A DNA stretch of 64,000 nt from Pseudomonadales bacterium (GCA_024234395.1 JACKOH010000002.1:1178001-1242000), one strand, 5' to 3'. Counted from the first letter of the stretch, positions 1 through 9,372 are shown. Notes: generated by a model not told the origin, from the letters alone. Translations and numbers: made by a program.

Positions 1-2
1 CA

Positions 3-3000
3 CAACTGAGAATCAAGTTGCTGCCCTTGCTGCGGCAGCAGTACGAAATCGATACCGTGCGCCTGCATGGGGTAAACCTCAACCTGGTGGTTAACGGGCA
101 GGGGGTCGGTAACTGGTCGGACCTGAGCGCTGAGCCCGGTACCGACGAACCGCAAAGCGCAGGAGGTGCAGGTAGCGCACTGACACGTTTTACCATCGGA
201 GGTGTCGATATCAGTGAGGTGAGTCTGCGCTACGAAGACCAGCGCAGCGGCACCTGGTATTCGATCGACAATCTCACCGTCAACGTGGGGGAACTGTTAT
301 ACGGGGCACCTATTGAACTCGAAATGGCTCTTGAGGCCGCTACCAATCAACTGGATCTGAGCGCCAGTGTGGAGCTGGCCGGTACCATTAATTACGACCT
401 GGACAGCGGTCGTTACACGGTTTCTCCATTGACCCTCGGTGCCCGATTCACCGGCCCTACGCTGCCTGATGAGCGGGCGGAGCTGGAACTTGCCACCGCT
501 ATCGATATCAGTCTGAATGAGGATGAGTTGAGCATTCCCGAGTTGCGTGTTTCGGGTCTGGAAGCGGAACTGACCGCCAGCCTGCAGGGCCAGTCGATAA
601 GCACCCCGAACCCGGCTTATCAGGGTCAGTTCAATGTGACCGGGGCCGATCTGGCCAGCCTGTTCCAGACCGCTGGAGTGGCGGACCTGGCCAGCCGCCT
701 GCGACAACTGGACGAGCGGAGCTTTGCCATTCAGGCCAATCCATCGTATCGGGGCGGGGACAGTTATCAATTGGAATTACCCGGTCTGGCCGCCAGTCTG
801 CTGGGGGCCGATGTAGAAGCCAGTCTGGATGTCTCCGGTACACCCGTCGGCAGCGCCAACCTGAATGGAAGCCTGAAAGCGTCGGGGCCCGATCTGCCCC
901 TGGTGGTGGAAGTCCTTGGTCAGCTCAGTGGCGGCAACGACGCGCTCTTGAGTCGTGCCAGCAGGGAGATGCGCCAGGTGACGGAACGCCAATTCAACAT
1001 CGAGCTGGAATTCAACGGTGAAGAAAATGGCGGGACGATCTCGGTTCCCACGTTGCAGGCAAGTCTGCTGGGTGCCCGGGTGAATGGAGATTTCCGGGCC
1101 ACTCAGATGGATACCGAAACACCCAGAGTGGCGGGGGTGCTGGATGCCGAGGGACCGGACCTGCCGTTGCTACTGCAACTTGGGGGCCTGCTGCAGGGCG
1201 GGACGGAGTCCCGGTTGTACCAGGTTGCCGGCCGGCTCCGGCAACAGGGTAATCGCAATTTTCAGGTCAACGCACAATTCGACGCGAATCTGGAAGCTGG
1301 CGATATCGTGGTACCGGAATTATCGGCCCGGACCCTGGGCTGGTCTGTCGATGGGCAGGTCGATGCGCGCGGCATGAGTGATCGCGGCGGCACCATCAAT
1401 GGCAGCCTGACTCTGGAGAGTGACGATGCAGCCCCCCTGCTGGCGGCGCTTGAACAGGCTGACCTGGCTGAAGTGGTACAGCGCGTTTCGGCCAGCGTGT
1501 CGGTGTCGGGCAGCCGTTCCGATCTGGCTATCAACCCACTGAATGCCTCAATGACCGTCGCCGGGCCACGGATTCAGGGATCTCCGGTAACTCTGGAGAT
1601 GGACACGGTGGCGCGCCTGGACCTGGAGCGGGAAATCCTCAATCTGCGGTCTTTTTCGGCCACCGGACTGGGCCTGGATACCCGCGGCAGTGTGGAGGTG
1701 GAGCGACTGTTCGGAGAACCGGCGTTTCGTGGACAGATCGATGTTTCCGAATTCGACCTGCGAGGCTTTCTGCAGCAGTTGAACCTGCCCGTGCCGGATA
1801 CCCGCGATGCAACGGCATTGCGCAGGGTCGGCGTGGCTACCCGATTTGACGGCTCGACGGATCGACTGGCGCTGGAGGGACTGACCCTGGTGCTTGACGA
1901 GACCACCTTGCTGGGGAGTCTGTCGATAGCCAGTTTTTCCAATCCCAGTGGGGAATTCACCCTGGAGGTCGACCGCATCGATGTGGATCGATACCTGGCG
2001 CCGGAACGGCCGGATTCCGAGCCCTCGGCTCCGACGGAGGCCGCTGATCTGCCGTTGGAAACACTGCGTGACCTGACGCTGCTGGGGGACCTCCAGGTGG
2101 GCGAGCTGACCGTGGCGGGACTGACCATGCAGGGTGTGTCGGTTACTGTGAATGTCACCGACGGGGATCTCAACCTGGCGCCGCTGGCCGCAGAACTGTA
2201 TGACGGTAGTTTCGAGGGAGCAGTGGGGCTGTCCGTTGCCGGAGATGAACCTCAGGCCCGTCTCGAAGCCAGCCTGCGTGGAGTAGACCTTGAGCCGCTG
2301 CTGTTCGATCTACTGGATGCCACCTACCTGACCGGTCACGGCAATGTGCAACTGGGTCTGACCGGAACCGGGATCAATGCCGCGGCCCTGAAACAGACAC
2401 TTAATGGTGATGGACGTCTGGAGATCGAAGACGGGGTGCTGTCGGGAGTCGACGTTGCCAGCGTCCTGCAACAACTGGAAACCATGATACGCAGTCGCCA
2501 GCCCGGGAACCTGCAGCGGGGCACACAGACTGCCTTCGATTCCTTCCGCGGCGCTGTATCGGTCAATGATGGCGTAGTAATCAGTAATGACATTCTGATC
2601 CAGTCGCCGGGCTTTCGAGTGACTGGCCGGGGAACCTTGTTGAATCTTGCCGATAATACCATCGACTTCGGATTGACCACCGAAGTGGACAGTTCAACCG
2701 CCACCCGTTCGAACCAGCAATACGATATTGGCGGTTACTCCCTGCCAATTGCCTGCACCGGCAGCCTGGACGCGCCGCGTTGTATTCCCGATGCCGGGGA
2801 GATTCTGCGCGCCCGACTACAGCGGGCAGTTCAGGATCGGGTGTTGAATCTGCTGGATCGTTCCCTTGAAAACGACAGTGGCAACACCGCTCAGACAGGC
2901 AACACCGCTCAGACAGGCGACACCGGCCAGGCAGGTACGATCGACCAAGCCGGCGACACCCAACAGACGGCACCGGCACCACAAACCGACCTGGACCAGC

Positions 3001-3080
3001 AACCTGCGACCGAACCCGAAGAGGAACCCGACATTCGCGATCAGATCCTCAACCGGGCGTTGGATCGGCTGTTTAACTGA
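3..3080 (+). CDS. AsmA family protein, 5' end outside window
   Basis: The frame is open to the left edge, so the N-terminal signal/anchor is missing and about 1,025 residues are visible. The first residues (QLRIKLLPLLR followed by a VRLHGVNLNL stretch) match the pattern after the N-terminal membrane segment in AsmA. The rest is long and beta-rich with many LEASL/VSG-type repeats, and it ends in an AsmA C-terminal domain (FDSFRGAVSVNDGVV, then SPGFRVTGRGTLLNL). AsmA-like proteins are anchored in the inner membrane, span the periplasm and are linked to phospholipid transport to, and assembly of, the outer membrane. After that domain comes a Thr/Gln-rich low-complexity tail with short tandem repeats. 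The family call is firm; the specific member (AsmA, YhjG, TamB-like) cannot be fixed without the N-terminus. Confidence 0.9.
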   Translation, partial: QLRIKLLPLLRQQYEIDTVRLHGVNLNLVVNGQGVGNWSDLSAEPGTDEPQSAGGAGSALTRFTIGGVDISEVSLRYEDQRSGTWYSIDNLTVNVGELLYGAPIELEMALEAATNQLDLSASVELAGTINYDLDSGRYTVSPLTLGARFTGPTLPDERAELELATAIDISLNEDELSIPELRVSGLEAELTASLQGQSISTPNPAYQGQFNVTGADLASLFQTAGVADLASRLRQLDERSFAIQANPSYRGGDSYQLELPGLAASLLGADVEASLDVSGTPVGSANLNGSLKASGPDLPLVVEVLGQLSGGNDALLSRASREMRQVTERQFNIELEFNGEENGGTISVPTLQASLLGARVNGDFRATQMDTETPRVAGVLDAEGPDLPLLLQLGGLLQGGTESRLYQVAGRLRQQGNRNFQVNAQFDANLEAGDIVVPELSARTLGWSVDGQVDARGMSDRGGTINGSLTLESDDAAPLLAALEQADLAEVVQRVSASVSVSGSRSDLAINPLNASMTVAGPRIQGSPVTLEMDTVARLDLEREILNLRSFSATGLGLDTRGSVEVERLFGEPAFRGQIDVSEFDLRGFLQQLNLPVPDTRDATALRRVGVATRFDGSTDRLALEGLTLVLDETTLLGSLSIASFSNPSGEFTLEVDRIDVDRYLAPERPDSEPSAPTEAADLPLETLRDLTLLGDLQVGELTVAGLTMQGVSVTVNVTDGDLNLAPLAAELYDGSFEGAVGLSVAGDEPQARLEASLRGVDLEPLLFDLLDATYLTGHGNVQLGLTGTGINAAALKQTLNGDGRLEIEDGVLSGVDVASVLQQLETMIRSRQPGNLQRGTQTAFDSFRGAVSVNDGVVISNDILIQSPGFRVTGRGTLLNLADNTIDFGLTTEVDSSTATRSNQQYDIGGYSLPIACTGSLDAPRCIPDAGEILRARLQRAVQDRVLNLLDRSLENDSGNTAQTGNTAQTGDTGQAGTIDQAGDTQQTAPAPQTDLDQQPATEPEEEPDIRDQILNRALDRLFN
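2881..2934 (+). repeat. 18-bp tandem repeat inside asmA-like gene
   Basis: Two identical 18-bp copies (2881-2898 and 2899-2916) and a diverged third (2917-2934) encode the GNTAQT/GDTGQA repeats of the low-complexity tail. The unit is in frame, so changes in copy number would only lengthen or shorten the tail. Confidence 0.8.
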
Positions 3081-3292
3081 GCAGATTAACGAACGCCCGG
3101 CAATTGCCTCCTTACAGAGCGGGCGGCTTGCGATCAACAATAGTAATACCGGGTTGGATATCACAGAAACAAATCCGGTTTGTTCTGTCCATCACATTTT
3201 TATACCAGGCCAATCGCTATCATCAGCATCGATTGTTGGACCGCATACAAATTTCAATCTTCATTCACGAATTAACAACGGCCAGAATTTCA

Positions 3293-3715
3293 GTGATAAG
3301 TAATTTTAAGAAACAACAGGGATTTACTCTTATTGAACTGATGATTGTGACTCTCATTATCGGGGTGTTGGTGGCCCTGGCGATGCCGGCCTACAACTCT
3401 TATCGAAATGAGGCGCGTTTTACCGAGGCAATCCTGGCGATAGGCAGCTTTCGTCAGTCGGTCGCGGTTGCTGCCCAGGCGGGCAAGTTTTCCGCCCTTG
3501 CCGATATAGATGCCGGCACTAACAGCATACCCCCCGGTCAGGTACAGACTGCAACTCTACATGGAGTGGATGTGACCGACGGGGTTATCACCGTGACCTG
3601 GAAGGCGGACGGTACCGACCTGGCGGGAGTCACCTTCACACTCACCGCTTCCAGTGCCACGCCGCCGGTGGACTGGACGCTTGGTGGAACCTGTGTGACA
3701 TTGGGCTACTGCTGA
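3293..3715 (+). CDS. Type IV pilin-like protein (prepilin)
   Basis: From the GTG at 3293 the product is 140 residues. It opens with a short basic leader and a prepilin peptidase site, KKQQG before FTLIELM, with the conserved Glu at +5 of the mature protein. A hydrophobic N-terminal helix (MIVTLIIGVLVALAMPAY) follows. The C-terminus has a Cys pair (GGTCVTLGYC) able to close a pilin D-loop. The frame is open for 63 codons upstream, but starting there would put a long leader ahead of the cleavage site, which is not usual. No other pilus gene is nearby, so this is either a lone minor pilin/pseudopilin or an orphan major subunit. The family call is firm and the role is unknown. Confidence 0.85.
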   Translation: MISNFKKQQGFTLIELMIVTLIIGVLVALAMPAYNSYRNEARFTEAILAIGSFRQSVAVAAQAGKFSALADIDAGTNSIPPGQVQTATLHGVDVTDGVITVTWKADGTDLAGVTFTLTASSATPPVDWTLGGTCVTLGYC

Positions 3716-3857
3716 TCGGACACTGCACAGCCTGCAGCCCCACCTCTCAATGACCATTGGATAACAGCCTGCGATCCGGGTTTGCAAAGTTGCCACATTG
3801 CGGCTAATGTTGGTTCAATCTCAGCGTTCCCTGTTTCTCAGATCCGGTCGGGTGCCC

Positions 3858-5315
3858 ATGTCCATGTCCTTTTACCTGCAAATACCCAGAATCCCGTTCC
3901 GGTTATTCCGGAGCCGGGTTGCAACGTCACTTGCCCTGTTTTTGTGCCTGTTACTGAGCGCCTGCAATGACTCCTCTAATAGCCCGCCAGCTGGTACAGG
4001 AACCGGAAGAACGGCAATTGAAAATGTCACAGTGATCGATGCCGTCAACGGGGTCAGGGAAAACCGGACAGTCGTGTTTGATGGCGATGAGATTGTTGCC
4101 GTACAGGCCGCCGGTATGGGGACGAATGCCACACAGGTGATCGATGGTAGCGGCCGCTACCTGATCCCAGGGCTGTGGGATTTTCACGTCCATCTCAGCT
4201 ACGACGAACGCCTCACGCCGGTGATGCCGGACCTGTTTCTGTCCTGGGGGATTACCAGTGTCAGGGATACCGGCGGGCTGATGGAAAAGATGCTGCCGTT
4301 AGTGGAGGCGATGCGGGCACCAGGTGCTATAGCGCCAAGAGTCTTTTTTGCCGGGCCATTGCTGGACGGGAGTGTGGTGGTCTATGACGGCAATGGCCGG
4401 CCGGAAATCGGCATCAGTGTACCGACCCCCGAGCAGGCCCGTGCGACTGTGCAGGAACTTCACGACCAGGGAGTGGATTTCATCAAGATTTATGAAATGA
4501 CCAGTCCCGAAGTGTTTGCCGCGCTGGTCGAAAAAGCCCAACAACTGAATCTGCCAATTGATTCCCATGTGCCCTTGTCGCTGCGCGCCAGCGAAGCAGG
4601 GCCCTACGTGGATTCAATCGAGCACCTGCGTAATATAGAAATGGACTGCGCGGCCAATGCCGAGGAGTTGCACCAGGAGCGCCTGGAAATTCTTGCCAAT
4701 CCCGGCCAATTGTCAGGAGCGGAATTGCGCTCCATGATGCATGACCTGCAACGACTTCCAGCGGTACAGAATTACGATGAGGAGCAGTGTGACCGTACCA
4801 TCGCCGCCATGGCGGATACCATGATGGTACCAACCCTGCGGCTCAACTCTCTGAATCTGGCGCCTCCCTATCTGAAAGACGACTGGGAGGAAGCTCTGAG
4901 CAGGGTGCCGATGGCGGTGCGCGAAGAATGGTCGCGGCAGGCCAGCAGCAGAATTGCCGAGGGTGGCGGGGACACTTCGTTTGCCGAATGGAGTGTGTTT
5001 CTGACTGATCGTATGCATCAGGCCGGAGTCCCCATCGGTGCCGGCACCGACACGCCCATCAATCTGTCGATTCCCGGTTATAGCCTGCATTCCGAACTGG
5101 AAATGCTGGTGCGGGCCGGTCTGTCTCCACTGGAGGCGCTGGAAGCTGCGACCCTCAAGCCCGCAGAATATTTCTCCGTTCAGGATCGAATGGGCTCTAT
5201 AGACGCAGGCAAACAGGCTGACCTGGTGTTACTGGATGCCAATCCACTGGAGGATATCCGCAACACGAAACGGATCTCACTGGTGATTTCCAAGGGTGTT
5301 CCTGTAGCCCGCTGA
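3858..5315 (+). CDS. Amidohydrolase family lipoprotein
   Basis: The product (485 residues from the ATG at 3858) begins with a lipoprotein signal ending in LLLSAC, lipid-modified Cys near residue 36, so it should be membrane-anchored facing the periplasm. The metal-dependent amidohydrolase core follows: FHVH near residues 109-112, a Lys in the DFIKIYEM strand that is usually the carboxylated metal bridge, DSHVPL, IEHL, and the catalytic Asp in GAGTDTPI. The C-terminal composite domain ends with GKQADLVLLDANP, typical of imidazolonepropionase/prolidase-like members. The substrate cannot be told; related enzymes cleave cyclic amides or X-Pro dipeptides. The frame is open back to 3798, but only the shorter start gives a normal signal peptide. 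Confidence 0.85.
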   Translation: MSMSFYLQIPRIPFRLFRSRVATSLALFLCLLLSACNDSSNSPPAGTGTGRTAIENVTVIDAVNGVRENRTVVFDGDEIVAVQAAGMGTNATQVIDGSGRYLIPGLWDFHVHLSYDERLTPVMPDLFLSWGITSVRDTGGLMEKMLPLVEAMRAPGAIAPRVFFAGPLLDGSVVVYDGNGRPEIGISVPTPEQARATVQELHDQGVDFIKIYEMTSPEVFAALVEKAQQLNLPIDSHVPLSLRASEAGPYVDSIEHLRNIEMDCAANAEELHQERLEILANPGQLSGAELRSMMHDLQRLPAVQNYDEEQCDRTIAAMADTMMVPTLRLNSLNLAPPYLKDDWEEALSRVPMAVREEWSRQASSRIAEGGGDTSFAEWSVFLTDRMHQAGVPIGAGTDTPINLSIPGYSLHSELEMLVRAGLSPLEALEAATLKPAEYFSVQDRMGSIDAGKQADLVLLDANPLEDIRNTKRISLVISKGVPVAR

Positions 5316-5352
5316 ATGGGTTTCCGGTTCTAGCCACTCCACAGTCGAGAAT

Positions 5353-5380
5353 AAAAAAACTCCAAGACAGGAATCCTGTC
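5353..5380 (-). terminator. Probable intrinsic terminator of the trkH operon
   Basis: Read on the minus strand, a GACAGG/CCTGTC hairpin with a 3-nt loop begins at the stop codon of the regulator gene and is followed, six bases on, by seven T residues (5359-5353). The stem is short, so termination may be partial. Confidence 0.45.
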
Positions 5381-6086
5381 AGTCCGGCTCCTGTACCGGT
5401 TTTCCCGTATCGGACAGGAAGCGGTAGCCGACGCCCGGTTCGGTTTCTATAAAACGGGGTGTAGCGGGATTGTCCTGCAGTTTGCTGCGCAGCTTTTTTA
5501 CCAATATCCGCAGGTAGTGAGTATCTTCCAGGTGGGAGTCACCCCATAACCGGCCGATAATCTGGCTCTGGGTGACAATCCGGTCGCTGTTTTCAATAAG
5601 CAGACGGAGCAGGTCGAACTCTTTCCTCGAAAGATGCACCGGTTCGCCATCCAGAGTCACCCGATGCCGGGGAATGTTGAGTTTCAGACCACCACTCTGG
5701 TATTCGGAAATGACTGCGGCAGCACTGTCATGCAGCCGTAACAGGGCGCGAATGCGGGCCAGCAGTTCGTTGATACCGAATGGTTTGACGACGTAGTCGT
5801 TGGCTCCCGCGTCCAGGGCAGCCACTTTCTCCTGCTCCCACGCCCTAACACTGAGAATGATGACCGGTCCGTTGTAGAATTCCCGCAACACACCGAGGAC
5901 ATCCATGCCGTCCATATCCGGCAGGCCCAGGTCCAGAATTACCAACTGTGGTGACTGCAACGCTGCCTCTTCCAGGCCCTGCCTGCCCGAGGCAGCTTCC
6001 ATGATTTCATAGCCCTGGGAACCCAGGCCTATGCTCAGAAAGCGTCTGATCTGTGGTTCGTCGTCGATTACCAGTACTCGAGTCAT
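5379..6086 (-). CDS. KdpE-like OmpR-family response regulator
   Basis: A receiver plus winged-helix regulator of about 235 residues. The receiver shows the acidic pair (VIDDE), the phospho-accepting Asp in LVILDLGLPD near residue 52, a Ser in place of the common Thr in IILSVR, and Lys in VVKPFG near residue 101. The C-terminal domain has the OmpR/PhoB pattern (LSRKEFDLLRLLIENSDRIV and VGYRF). Overall it looks most like KdpE, the potassium-responsive regulator. The ATG at 6086 is preferred because GGAG lies eight bases upstream; a GTG at 6095 that overlaps the sensor stop would itself overlap that GGAG. It is third in the trkH-sensor-regulator operon, so its likely target is the trkH promoter. 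Confidence 0.88.
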   Translation of the reverse strand: MTRVLVIDDEPQIRRFLSIGLGSQGYEIMEAASGRQGLEEAALQSPQLVILDLGLPDMDGMDVLGVLREFYNGPVIILSVRAWEQEKVAALDAGANDYVVKPFGINELLARIRALLRLHDSAAAVISEYQSGGLKLNIPRHRVTLDGEPVHLSRKEFDLLRLLIENSDRIVTQSQIIGRLWGDSHLEDTHYLRILVKKLRSKLQDNPATPRFIETEPGVGYRFLSDTGKPVQEPD

Positions 6087-6091
6087 GGGCT

Positions 6092-7579
6092 TCACTCCGG
6101 CCTGGAATTCTGAATGGGTAGGGTAATTCTCACCAGGCAGCCGCCCAGCTCCGGGCTGTCGGCCATCTCGACATTACCGCCGTGGGCGCCGATCATGCCT
6201 TTCGAAATGGCCAGCCCCAGTCCGCTTCCGGCAGCCCGGCAGTCACCGCGGTCGGCACTATGAAACATCTCGAAAACCTTGCTCTTTTCCGAGTCGGGGA
6301 CACCGGGTCCGGAATCCTCAATTTCAATGACCATGCTGTGATCCTGACTCCGGCAGGTGATGCGCAGAGGCAGACTGTTCACAGTGAACTTGCAGGCGTT
6401 TTCAACGACGTTATAAAGGGCCTGTTCAATCAGTGCGGCGTGTACTTCGATAGCCGGCAGGTCGGCATCGATTGTGGTTTCGATCCGGTGCCCGGGGAAC
6501 TGTTGCCGGATGCGCTTCTGCACAACATTAAGCACTTCATCGATGGTGATGGTGTTGCGATTCAGCTGCAGCTCACCCCGGCCCAGGCGCGTCATGTCCA
6601 GCAGTTTCTGGGTGTAGCTGTTCAGGCGCCTGGCCTCCGACAGAATGGACTCCAGCAGTTCCTTTTTCTGTGCCTCACTGAGTTGATCACTGAGATCCAG
6701 CAGCGTTGAGGTAGCTCCCACCATCGAGGTCAGCGGGGTCCGGAAGTCATGGGATACCGACGACAGCAGGGAGGAGCGGATCAGCTCGTTTTCCTTGTCG
6801 ATGCGCTCAGCCTCCAGATCGTCCACCAGCCGCGTGCGCGCCAGAGCCAGATTAGACTGGTTGGCCAGCAGCTTTACCCAGGCCAGGGTCGCAGCCGCTG
6901 AGCAGTTGACCAGCAAGCCGCTCAACGCCGTGTTGCCATCATGAAGGATCATGAACAGGTCCTGATCCGACTGCCAGGTAAACCGGTCCGGGTTCGACGT
7001 GTCGACAGTCAGGGGCAATGGCAGCTGATCCATGAGTGCCTGGGGCACCGGCCCGTGCACCTGCAGCCAGACCGGAAGCCCGTCAACAATTTCAATCAAC
7101 TGGAACTGCTGATCCGGCAACTGGGAAATGGCCCGGGCCAATGCCGTGGTTATCTGCTTTGGTTCGATGGCAGCCGCCAGCTCTTCCAGGAATTCCAGTT
7201 CAATGCGACTGAATCTCTCCCGACCCTGCAGCAGTTCCAGATGTTCTTTGACCCGGGCGGCCAGTTGGCCAACGATAATTGCGGTGGTGAGAAACAACCC
7301 GGCGGTCAACAGATCCTGGTTATTAATGACAAACAGGGTGCCGCGGGGCTCGGTAAATGCGAAATTAAAGGCCAGGAAACTTACCAGTGCAGAAACCAGG
7401 GCCGGTTTCGTCGCCGTGTTAACCGCCGTGACAATCACAGCGACGATATAGATCAGGGTGATATTGGCGGCTGAGATAAAACCGTGCAGAAACCAGGTCA
7501 GGGCCGTTACTGCCAGTGGCAGTCCCACCGCCAGCCAATATTGGCCGTAGCGGTGTCCCTTGCGCGAGGGAAAACTCAT
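6092..7579 (-). CDS. Sensor histidine kinase, KdpD C-terminal-half type
   Basis: About 495 residues from the ATG at 7579, whose bases overlap the trkH stop as ATGA. A longer in-frame start at 7663 would lie inside trkH and is not favoured. Domains in order: a compact four-helix membrane region like the KdpD DUF4118 segment (about residues 12-110), a GAF-like linker, a dimerisation domain with the phosphorylated His in SSVSHDFRTPLTS near residue 277, and a catalytic ATPase domain with an N-box (VVENACKF), DSGPGVP and GSGLGLAISKG. It lacks the N-terminal KdpD and universal-stress-protein domains that make up about 400 residues of full KdpD. It pairs with the KdpE-like regulator just downstream. 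No kdpFABC genes are present; the partner transporter is TrkH. Confidence 0.88.
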   Translation of the reverse strand: MSFPSRKGHRYGQYWLAVGLPLAVTALTWFLHGFISAANITLIYIVAVIVTAVNTATKPALVSALVSFLAFNFAFTEPRGTLFVINNQDLLTAGLFLTTAIIVGQLAARVKEHLELLQGRERFSRIELEFLEELAAAIEPKQITTALARAISQLPDQQFQLIEIVDGLPVWLQVHGPVPQALMDQLPLPLTVDTSNPDRFTWQSDQDLFMILHDGNTALSGLLVNCSAAATLAWVKLLANQSNLALARTRLVDDLEAERIDKENELIRSSLLSSVSHDFRTPLTSMVGATSTLLDLSDQLSEAQKKELLESILSEARRLNSYTQKLLDMTRLGRGELQLNRNTITIDEVLNVVQKRIRQQFPGHRIETTIDADLPAIEVHAALIEQALYNVVENACKFTVNSLPLRITCRSQDHSMVIEIEDSGPGVPDSEKSKVFEMFHSADRGDCRAAGSGLGLAISKGMIGAHGGNVEMADSPELGGCLVRITLPIQNSRPE

Positions 7580-9027
7580 CCGCGCCAGAAACTTGCTGTA
7601 AAGAGGGTCAGGATAGTAAGGAATTCCAGACGCCCAAGTATCATACCGGCGCATAACAGCCACTTGGCTCCATCGGTCAGCGAACTGAAGTTACCCGTAG
7701 GCCCGATGATGTCGCCAAGCCCGGGTCCCACATTCATCAGTGCGGTGGAAGCCCCGGTAAGAGACGATATCAGGTCAAGCTCGGTGAGACTGAGTCCGAG
7801 GGTAAGAATGATCAGGCTCATGATCATCACGAAAAAGTAAGCCACCATGGCGGTTACCACTTCGGCTTTGACCTGTTTGCCCTCATAGGTGCTGGCAATT
7901 GTGATGTTGGGATGAACCGCTCGCCGCAGCTGTTCCTTCAGCAGGGTACCGAACAGCTGAAGTCGGAATATCTTGGTTCCGCCTGCCGTCGAGCCGGAAC
8001 AGCCGCCGATAAACATGGCGAAAAATATCAGTGCCACGCTGAAATTACCCCACAGGGCATAGTCGTCGCTGGCATATCCGGTCGTGGTGATCAGCGAGGT
8101 GACGTTGAATGCCGATTTGGAAACGGATGCCATCAACCCATCGTGTCCCGACAGGTACAGGTCAAGACTGACCAGCAGGATGAAGCTGCCCAGCAGCAGC
8201 AGAAAGGTACGCAACTGGGTGTTGGCGAAAAATTCCCGGAAACGGGCCTTGAATAACTGCAGGTAAAGTACGAAAGGAATCGAACCGGCTACCATAAACA
8301 CCACTGCCACCCATTGAGTCAGATAGGAGGTGTCACCGAACGAGCGGTCGGTGGTGGAATAGCCGCCGGTGGAAATCGTGGTAAAGGCATTGTTGACGGC
8401 ATCAAAAAACGACATGCCGGTGAGGGCGTATCCGGCCGTGCACAGGGCGGTCAGCAGCACGTATATTTTCAGGATGGTGATAACCAGGTGCTTGGCCCGC
8501 GGCGCATTTTCGTCACTCCAGTAGGAAGACTCGGTCTGGAACAGGCGCATGCCGCCGACCTTGAGAAAGGGCAGCAGCGCCACCGCCATGCAGACGATGC
8601 CAATGCCCCCCTGCCACTGCAGGAGTGAACGCCAAAGCAGGATATCGGGAGGCTGGCTTTCAAGATGACTGAGGACTGTCGAGCCGGTGGTGGTGAGACC
8701 GGACACGGTTTCGAAGACGGCATCGGTGAAGGTGAGGTGAGTCGTCGTGAAAATCAGAGGCAGCGAAGCAAAGACCGGAACCACCAGCCAGGTACCGGTA
8801 GTGATAAGAAACATCTGCCGCGTAAACAGGTGTTCAGTCCGGGATACCCAGCCGAAGGAAAAGATCCCCACGCCGAATCCGCTGCAGATCAGCGCACTGA
8901 GGAAGAAATCGCTGGCATTGCCGGTAGCCAGGTGCAGGCTGAGAAAGCCGACCAGTGCCATGGTGATCGCCAGTGCCTGCAGGGCAACCGCGACGACGAG
9001 CAACATGGGGGCAAATAAACGCATCAT
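7576..9027 (-). CDS. trkH: TrkH family potassium uptake protein
   Basis: A 483-residue polytopic membrane protein, the same length as Escherichia coli TrkH. The four pore repeats are visible through their selectivity-filter segments: GLTTTGST, ISTGGYST, TTTGYASDD and MNVGPGLGD. It forms the potassium-conducting subunit of the Trk/Ktr system, which normally needs a cytoplasmic NAD/ATP-binding TrkA partner; no trkA lies in this window. It is the first gene of a three-gene operon with a KdpD-like sensor and KdpE-like regulator, joined by overlapping stop and start codons. This arrangement suggests that trkH expression responds directly to potassium or turgor, which is unusual because E. coli trkH is roughly constitutive. 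Confidence 0.93.
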   Translation of the reverse strand: MMRLFAPMLLVVAVALQALAITMALVGFLSLHLATGNASDFFLSALICSGFGVGIFSFGWVSRTEHLFTRQMFLITTGTWLVVPVFASLPLIFTTTHLTFTDAVFETVSGLTTTGSTVLSHLESQPPDILLWRSLLQWQGGIGIVCMAVALLPFLKVGGMRLFQTESSYWSDENAPRAKHLVITILKIYVLLTALCTAGYALTGMSFFDAVNNAFTTISTGGYSTTDRSFGDTSYLTQWVAVVFMVAGSIPFVLYLQLFKARFREFFANTQLRTFLLLLGSFILLVSLDLYLSGHDGLMASVSKSAFNVTSLITTTGYASDDYALWGNFSVALIFFAMFIGGCSGSTAGGTKIFRLQLFGTLLKEQLRRAVHPNITIASTYEGKQVKAEVVTAMVAYFFVMIMSLIILTLGLSLTELDLISSLTGASTALMNVGPGLGDIIGPTGNFSSLTDGAKWLLCAGMILGRLEFLTILTLFTASFWRG

Positions 9028-9079
9028 GGCAGTTTAGGGGTTTCAGCCGTAACCGGGCTATGGTCAGATTGTTAACATA

Positions 9080-9101
9080 GCGTAAATTTTGCGTAAATTC
9101 T
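9080..9101 (-). promoter_or_regulatory. Tandem 11-bp repeat, candidate KdpE-like operator
   Basis: On the plus strand GCGTAAATTTT is followed at once by GCGTAAATTCT, giving two copies with a one-helical-turn period. OmpR/PhoB/KdpE-family regulators bind side by side to direct repeats of this spacing. The site lies about 55-75 bp upstream of trkH, the first gene of an operon that encodes such a regulator. The repeat is seen directly; the regulator assignment is inferred. Confidence 0.5.
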
Positions 9102-9313
9102 GCCTGTGGCAGAAGTAAACTTCCGGGATCCCGTAAACAAGTCAGGCCAGAGCGTTCCTGGCACGTCGACTTTATCGGTTACTGTCAGGTGCAGGGGTGT
9201 CTTTGCGCTGAGACATGACGGGGCGGAGGAGAGGGTTCCGGCAGCCGTGGGAAGTCTGGTACGGGGCCGCTCGTTTGCCCGGGTTACAATCTGGATACCG
9301 GACGGCAAATGCT

Positions 9314-9349
9314 CCGGCGCAGACCCGGTTGCGGCCGAGTCTGCGCCGG
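9314..9349 (-). other. GC-rich hairpin downstream of gltD
   Basis: An 11-bp perfect inverted repeat (CCGGCGCAGAC at 9314-9324 and its complement at 9339-9349) with a 14-nt loop lies just past the gltD stop. It has no T-run, so it may protect the mRNA end or assist a factor-dependent terminator. Confidence 0.45.
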
Positions 9350-9372
9350 TGAGAGATTCAGAAATACCTGGA

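Larger units (their letters stand above)
9028..9372. other. Intergenic region between trkH and gltD
   Basis: These 345 bases hold the upstream region of trkH and the region downstream of gltD. Besides the tandem repeat at 9080-9101 and the hairpin at 9314-9349 I see no gene. An open frame on each strand crosses it but neither has a start site or codon pattern that would support it. Confidence 0.6.

Noticed and set aside
7579..7663. Longer start (7663) for the sensor kinase
   Set aside because: It adds 28 residues read inside trkH and is not hydrophobic; the ATG at 7579 forms the usual ATGA overlap with the trkH stop.
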